Source: JAVBNC01 sp031551765
GTDB taxonomy: Bacteria; Desulfobacterota; Desulfovibrionia; Desulfovibrionales; Desulfovibrionaceae
DNA: 10,041 nucleotides
Direction of reading: 5' to 3'
Assembly (NCBI GenBank): GCA_031551765.1
Contig: JAVBNC010000167.1
Span: 1 to 10,041, forward strand
Shown: in pieces, positions 6,252-10,041 of the stretch
Numbering within the stretch: the stretch's first letter is position 1
Layout of the letters: the number at the start of each line of letters is the position of its first letter
Made by a program: the position numbers and the translations under genes
The notes under the pieces: generated by a model
What the model was told of the DNA's origin: nothing
The model's input: the letters and a program-made list of their open reading frames with translations, nothing else
The model's database searches: none

Positions 6252-7466
6252 ATGCCCTATTACTTGCGCCATTATTTTTCCCCGGACTTCAACCACGAAG
6301 AGCTGCGCCCCCTGGCCATGGCCGACGGCAGCGTGGACCCGCATTTTCTCGGGTACGTCCACAACGTGGTGGCCGGTCAGGTGCTGGCGGAACTGGAACC
6401 CCTGACCGAAGCGCAGGCGGCCGCCATTTTGCAGCCGCCGCAGAAACAGGATGACGTTCCGGAACTGGACCTTCAAGGGCCGGAATACGACTCCCGCTAT
6501 GTGTACCAGGAACGGGTTTTCCCCTTGGGCCCCAACTGCAAGGCGGACCCGGAAAACCCCAACCGCATTCTGGCCGCCATCAACGGTTTCTGTTTTTACC
6601 GCAACGGGTTCATCACCGTAAAACATCTGCTCAATGTGCGGCGCGACATCAACTTCCACACCGGGAACATCCTTTTCGTCGGGGACGTGGTGGCGCACGG
6701 CGACGTGTTTCCCGGCTTTTCCCTGTGGGGCAACACCGTGCTCATCAAGGGCCGCGTGGACGGGGGCTTTGTCACCGCCAAAGGCCGGGTGGACAGCGCG
6801 GGCGGCATCAAGGGCGCGCCCACGGCCGGCATAGACGCCGGGGGCGCGGTGCGCCTCTCCTTTTGCGAAAGCGCCTGCGTCAAAACCCGGAGCAACCTGA
6901 TTATCGAAGGCAACTGCCTGCACAGCACGCTGTACGTGGGCGGCTCGCTCATCGTCAAAGGCCGCCTGCAGGGCGGCGCCGTGCACGCCAACGGGCTGGT
7001 CTACGTCAAGGAACAGCTTGGCGGGGGCCAGGGCGCCAACACCATCATTGATCTGGGCTACGACCCTTTCCAGTACCTGGAATTGGAAAAGCTCAGCGAC
7101 ATCATCAGCGAGCAGCAGAAAAAAATCCGCTACTATGAAGGGCGCGCGGCGGCGAATAAAATGCACGCGCACGAATGCGCCCCGTTGCTGGAACTGGCCC
7201 GGCTCAAGCTGGCCGAGGCCCGCGCGGCCAGGGAAAAATTGAGTAAAATCTTCAGGGAAGACGAACAGCGCATGAACCGCTGCCGCGTGGTGGTGCCCGG
7301 CATGGTGCACCCCGGCGTGGAAATCAGTATCGGCCGGGCGTACACTAAAGTTGTGGACAGCGTCAGCAACGTCCTCTTCCATGCAAGGGACAACGAAGTC
7401 GCTCAGGATTTTCCGGCGCTTTCCAAGTCCTATCTTCTTGACGACCCCTTCGGCACGGGTAACTGA
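6252..7466 (+). CDS. fapA: FapA family protein (DUF342), short form
   Basis: This protein belongs to the DUF342/FapA family. The family is known from Vibrio as a flagellar-pole protein, and its beta-helix resembles bactofilins. In the 404-residue product a right-handed beta-helix region (about 110-267) shows the repeated Gly-Asn/Asp-hydrophobic pattern (GNILFVGDV, NTVLIKGRVDGG, GGSLIVKGRLQGG). LGYDPF (268-273) leads into a charged coiled-coil hairpin (about 276-340). A return strand, VVVPGMVHPGVEISIG, follows with HPGV at 353-356. Homologues are usually 450-650 residues; here the N-terminal domain before the helix is reduced to about 105 residues. ATG 6252 is chosen with GGA 8 nt upstream; a GTG at 6186 is in frame but has no usable ribosome site. 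The stop overlaps the next start (TGATG). A direct flagellar role is inferred from the family only. Confidence 0.8.
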   Translation: MPYYLRHYFSPDFNHEELRPLAMADGSVDPHFLGYVHNVVAGQVLAELEPLTEAQAAAILQPPQKQDDVPELDLQGPEYDSRYVYQERVFPLGPNCKADPENPNRILAAINGFCFYRNGFITVKHLLNVRRDINFHTGNILFVGDVVAHGDVFPGFSLWGNTVLIKGRVDGGFVTAKGRVDSAGGIKGAPTAGIDAGGAVRLSFCESACVKTRSNLIIEGNCLHSTLYVGGSLIVKGRLQGGAVHANGLVYVKEQLGGGQGANTIIDLGYDPFQYLELEKLSDIISEQQKKIRYYEGRAAANKMHAHECAPLLELARLKLAEARAAREKLSKIFREDEQRMNRCRVVVPGMVHPGVEISIGRAYTKVVDSVSNVLFHARDNEVAQDFPALSKSYLLDDPFGTGN

Positions 7467-9196
7467 TGTCCGGCCGCCCGCCCCTGCACGCCGAAGCCGT
7501 CATTGTGGACGGCGCCCTCAGCGATATCCGCGTCAGCGTAGGGTCCCGCAGCTTATTGATGATGGGCCCCGGCGGCGCGGAACGCGAGCGCGCCATATTG
7601 CAAGGCCTGCCGGAACCGGACCCGGCGCGGCAACTGCCCGTGCTGCTGGGCAGCGGCGCGGGCCCGGTCCTGGAGCAATTGACCGCGCTGCTGGAACAGA
7701 AAGCGGGGTCCCATTTCCCGCTGGCCGTGGTGGACAAGGAAGAGCGCATTCTGGCCGTGAGCGGGCTGCGAAAACGCTTTGAACACTACCCCAACATCCT
7801 CTGGATAACGGACCCGGACCCGGATGCCGCGCTGCGCCGCCTGACCCGCTGGCAGCGGGACCAGGGGGGCCTGCCCCTTGTGCCCGTTGTCCACCCCTGT
7901 TACCTGCGCCTGGACCGGGACTACTACCACAGCGTGGCGGAAGCCGTGAAAGCCAGCGCTTCCTTCAATTTCTGGGAAAAAGCCCGCTACCCGAAATTTT
8001 CCGGGGAAACGCCCCGGCTGCTGCTGTTGACCAGCAAGTACTTTCTGATGGGTGAATTTCTGGCCGCCTGCGAGCGCCTGAACGTTCCCCACCACCTCCT
8101 CCAGGTGCCGGAAGAGGAGCAGGGCCAGGCCGAGTTCGTGGAGCAGCTGCTGTCCGCCGTGCTGGCCTTCAAGCCGGATTTCGTCTTTACCATCAACCAC
8201 CTGGGCGTGGACCGGGAAGGGGTGCTCGTCAACCTGCTGGAAAGCCTGCGTCTGCCGCTGGCTTCCTGGTTCGTGGACAACCCCCACCTTATCCTGGCCC
8301 GTTACGCCCGCCTGGTTTCGCCCTGGACCGCGCTGTTCACCTGGGACGTGGACAACCTCTCTTCCCTGCGCGCCATGGGCTTTGAGCACGTGTTCTATCT
8401 GCCTTTGGGCGCGGACACCCAACGCTTTCAGCCGCCCCGCCCAGGCGAGGAGCTTCCAGCCGGGCACCCCTGGCGGGCGGACGTTTCCTTCGTGGGCAAT
8501 TCCATGGTCCACAAGGTGCGCCAGCGCCTGGAAAAGCTGCGCCTGCCGCGCGAGCTGCTTTCCACGTACAAACAGGTGGCCGCCGAGTTCGCCGTATCGG
8601 ACGTCCGTTCCGTGCGGGATTTTCTCGGCGGGCAGTACCCCGCGCTGATGGCCTGTTTTGACGCCCTGGAAACCCCGGAACGCCAGCTGGGCTACGAAGC
8701 CATGCTCACCTGGGAAGCGACGCTCCAGTATCGCCTGGACTGCGTGCGCGCGACGCTCCCCTTCCAGCCGCTCATCGTGGGCGACGACGGATGGGAAAGC
8801 CTGCTGGCCGCCTCCCCCCGGCCCTGGCGCCGCCACGGCGAAGTGAACTACTACACGGACCTGCCGCGCTTTTACCCCGGCTCCAGCGTCAATTTCAACT
8901 GCACCAGCAAGCAGATGAAAGGCGCGGTCAACCAACGCGTATTCGACGTGCCCGCCACCGGGGCCTTTATCATCACCGACTGGCGCGAGCAGATAGAAAG
9001 CCTCTTTGAACCGGGCAAGGAAGTGGTCTGCTACCACAGCCCGGAAGAGGCGGAAGAGCTGATCCGCCGCTACCTTGCCTCCCCAAAGGAACGCGCCGCC
9101 GTCAGCGCCGCCGCCCGACGCCGCGTGCTGGCCGAACACAGCTACGAGCACCGCGTCCGATCGCTCTCCCGCAGCATGCGGGAAATTTTCGGGTAA
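7466..9196 (+). CDS. CgeB-like glycosyltransferase with Rossmann-like N-terminal region
   Basis: The 576-residue protein has two parts. Residues about 1-180 contain PVLLGSGAGPVLEQL (about 58-72) and LAVVDKE, a nucleotide-fold-like pattern reminiscent of motility accessory factor (Maf/DUF115) N-termini. Residues from about 185 resemble the DUF3880/CgeB glycosyltransferase architecture: LLLLTSKYFLMGEFLAACE, a central SWFVDNP (267-273), LPLGADTQRF (about 312-321), and a C-terminal Glyco_trans_1_2-type domain with VNFNCTS (475-481), NQRVFDVPATGAFIITD (489-505) and an EPGKEVVCY donor-site loop. It probably transfers a sugar from a nucleotide donor to a protein or surface glycan in the cytosol. In related bacteria such genes often sit near flagellins, but no flagellin is in this window, so the acceptor is unknown. 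The start overlaps the fapA stop by 1 nt, indicating coupling. No signal peptide or membrane segment is seen. Confidence 0.72.
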   Translation: MSGRPPLHAEAVIVDGALSDIRVSVGSRSLLMMGPGGAERERAILQGLPEPDPARQLPVLLGSGAGPVLEQLTALLEQKAGSHFPLAVVDKEERILAVSGLRKRFEHYPNILWITDPDPDAALRRLTRWQRDQGGLPLVPVVHPCYLRLDRDYYHSVAEAVKASASFNFWEKARYPKFSGETPRLLLLTSKYFLMGEFLAACERLNVPHHLLQVPEEEQGQAEFVEQLLSAVLAFKPDFVFTINHLGVDREGVLVNLLESLRLPLASWFVDNPHLILARYARLVSPWTALFTWDVDNLSSLRAMGFEHVFYLPLGADTQRFQPPRPGEELPAGHPWRADVSFVGNSMVHKVRQRLEKLRLPRELLSTYKQVAAEFAVSDVRSVRDFLGGQYPALMACFDALETPERQLGYEAMLTWEATLQYRLDCVRATLPFQPLIVGDDGWESLLAASPRPWRRHGEVNYYTDLPRFYPGSSVNFNCTSKQMKGAVNQRVFDVPATGAFIITDWREQIESLFEPGKEVVCYHSPEEAEELIRRYLASPKERAAVSAAARRRVLAEHSYEHRVRSLSRSMREIFG

Positions 9197-9211
9197 CCCG
9201 CCGGATTGCGT

Positions 9212-9904
9212 ATGCGCCGTATTGTACTGCTCGCCCTGCTGCTTGTCTGCGCCCCGTGCGCCGCGCTTTCCGCCTCCAACGGCGTGGCCGAGCGAGCGCT
9301 CTCCCTTTTTCTGCCCTCGCCGCCGCCCCAGGTCTCGGTATACGACGATATCCCCAAAATCCGCCCCGTTTCCGACGCCAACGGGAACGGCATCAACGAT
9401 GCCGACGACTTCATCCGGGGCGGCCGGGAAGAAGCGGCCGCCAAGCCCTTCTACCGCAGCGCCTACTATCGCGGGGGATACCCCCCGGCCACGGAAGGCG
9501 TGTGCACGGACGTCATTTGGCGGGCCTTCGCGGCGGCGGGCTACGACCTGAAAGCGCTTATCGACGCCGATATCCGCAGTGCCCCCGCCGCCTACCCCAG
9601 GGCAGGCAGACCGGATCCGCACATCGATTTCCGCCGCGTGCCCAATCAGACGGCGTTTTTCCGGCGGCACGCCAGGAGCCTGACCACCACAATCGTCCCG
9701 CATGACCGCAAGAACCTGCAAGAGTGGCAAGGGGGCGATATTGTGGTCTTCAAAAACCCCGACCATATCGCTATTCTTTCCGACAAGCGCAACGACCAGG
9801 GCATCCCTTTGCTGCTGCACAACCAGGGCCCCTGGGCCACGGAAGACTACAACTTCATGGCCTGGTACACATGCGGCATCGTGGCCCATTTCCGCTTTCC
9901 CTAG
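9212..9904 (+). CDS. Exported DUF1287 family protein with EF-hand-like loop
   Basis: The 230-residue product has a signal peptide (MRRIVLLALLLVCAP..., likely cut after ALSA near residue 20; neither Cys sits in a good lipobox). The mature part matches the DUF1287 family, thought to have an NlpC/P60-like papain fold. It carries GVCTDVIWRAF (96-106, candidate catalytic Cys98), RPDPHIDFRRVPN, WQGGDIVVF, DHIAILSD with His185, and LLLHNQGPW with His203. Residues 55-66, DANGNGINDADD, fit the EF-hand calcium loop pattern (D-x-N-x-N-G-I-x-D-x-x-D). A periplasmic peptidoglycan or peptide hydrolase role is inferred, not shown. ATG 9212 is chosen because the signal peptide starts there; a TTG at 9206 is in frame. 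The ribosome site is weak, and the gap to the glycosyltransferase is 15 nt, consistent with co-transcription. The TAG stop lies inside the terminal repeat. Confidence 0.82.
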   Translation: MRRIVLLALLLVCAPCAALSASNGVAERALSLFLPSPPPQVSVYDDIPKIRPVSDANGNGINDADDFIRGGREEAAAKPFYRSAYYRGGYPPATEGVCTDVIWRAFAAAGYDLKALIDADIRSAPAAYPRAGRPDPHIDFRRVPNQTAFFRRHARSLTTTIVPHDRKNLQEWQGGDIVVFKNPDHIAILSDKRNDQGIPLLLHNQGPWATEDYNFMAWYTCGIVAHFRFP

Positions 9905-10040
9905 AGCAATTTCGCTATGAGATTGTCGCTTAACGGCAGGCAAAGCCCGCCTACGCCAATCTCGCGGGCGTTGCTGCACTGCGTTCCGCAACGCCAGAGC
10001 ATTTCATCCGCATAGACAATTTAAAAGTTGAAATGCTCTA
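9903..10040. repeat. Composite palindromic intergenic repeat, copy 2
   Basis: Stacked inverted repeats fill the last 138 nt. GAGATTGTCG with CGCCAATCTC (9919-9928 and 9954-9963, one mismatch) encloses GGCAGGC-AAA-GCCCGCC (one mismatch). GGCGTTGC with GCAACGCC (9967-9974 and 9988-9995) is perfect. AGAGCATTTCA with TGAAATGCTCT (9996-10006 and 10029-10039) is perfect with a 22-nt loop. The left edge, AGAGCAATTTC (9903-9913), is a near copy of the inverted right edge. The last hairpin matches the element at 5676-5722. It may act as a terminator for the four-gene run, but no T tract follows. The window ends here, so the right edge may be incomplete. Confidence 0.65.
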
Positions 10041-10041
10041 A

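Noticed and set aside
5538..7382. A 614-residue minus-strand open frame opposite the STAS and fapA genes
   Set aside because: It shows no domain and overlaps two genes with good starts and family features.
7553..9991. An 812-residue minus-strand open frame opposite the glycosyltransferase and DUF1287 genes
   Set aside because: The composition is typical of antisense frames in high-GC DNA, there is no ribosome site or domain pattern, and the plus-strand genes have clear family motifs.

Overview
The window is GC-rich chromosomal DNA with tightly packed genes, and it looks like a Gram-negative bacterium of the Desulfovibrionaceae type. This assignment is inference. It rests on the style of the TatB/TatC pair, an M48-type lipoprotein remnant, a FadD-like ligase beside dtd, and a FapA/CgeB-type glycosyltransferase block. 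No rRNA or other taxonomic marker is present. No tRNA, CRISPR array, insertion sequence or phage gene was seen.

Layout. Bases 1-134 are low-complexity homopolymer runs (T10, G11, C18) that may be an assembly artefact. Next, on the plus strand, is a tatB-tatC pair (148-1613) with overlapping stop and start codons, ending at a strong hairpin. Two minus-strand units follow: a small SAM-dependent methyltransferase (1688-2302), and a decayed M48 metalloprotease lipoprotein gene (2476-3009) that still has a good promoter and an excellent intrinsic terminator. A divergent promoter region (about 3010-3244) leads into a plus-strand pair, a long-chain acyl-CoA ligase (fadD-like, 3245-5041) and D-aminoacyl-tRNA deacylase (dtd, 5044-5529), only 2 nt apart. 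After a hairpin-rich gap of 218 nt comes a four-gene plus-strand run: a degenerate STAS-domain protein, a short FapA-type (DUF342) beta-helix protein, a large CgeB-like glycosyltransferase, and an exported DUF1287 protein with an EF-hand-like loop. The window ends in a structured intergenic repeat whose AGAGCATTT-type palindrome also occurs upstream of the STAS gene.

How the genes fit together. TatBC forms the receptor core of twin-arginine export. FadD-like ligase activates fatty acids, and Dtd removes D-amino acids from tRNA; their pairing looks like shared transcription rather than a shared pathway. The STAS-FapA-glycosyltransferase-DUF1287 run is the least ordinary part. A polar or flagellar assembly-type scaffold, a possible flagellin or surface glycosyltransferase, and a secreted NlpC/P60-like protein appear co-transcribed and are flanked on both sides by the same palindromic repeat. 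Their joint role in the cell surface or flagellum is inference. I see no clear candidate for a wholly new defence or mobile system.
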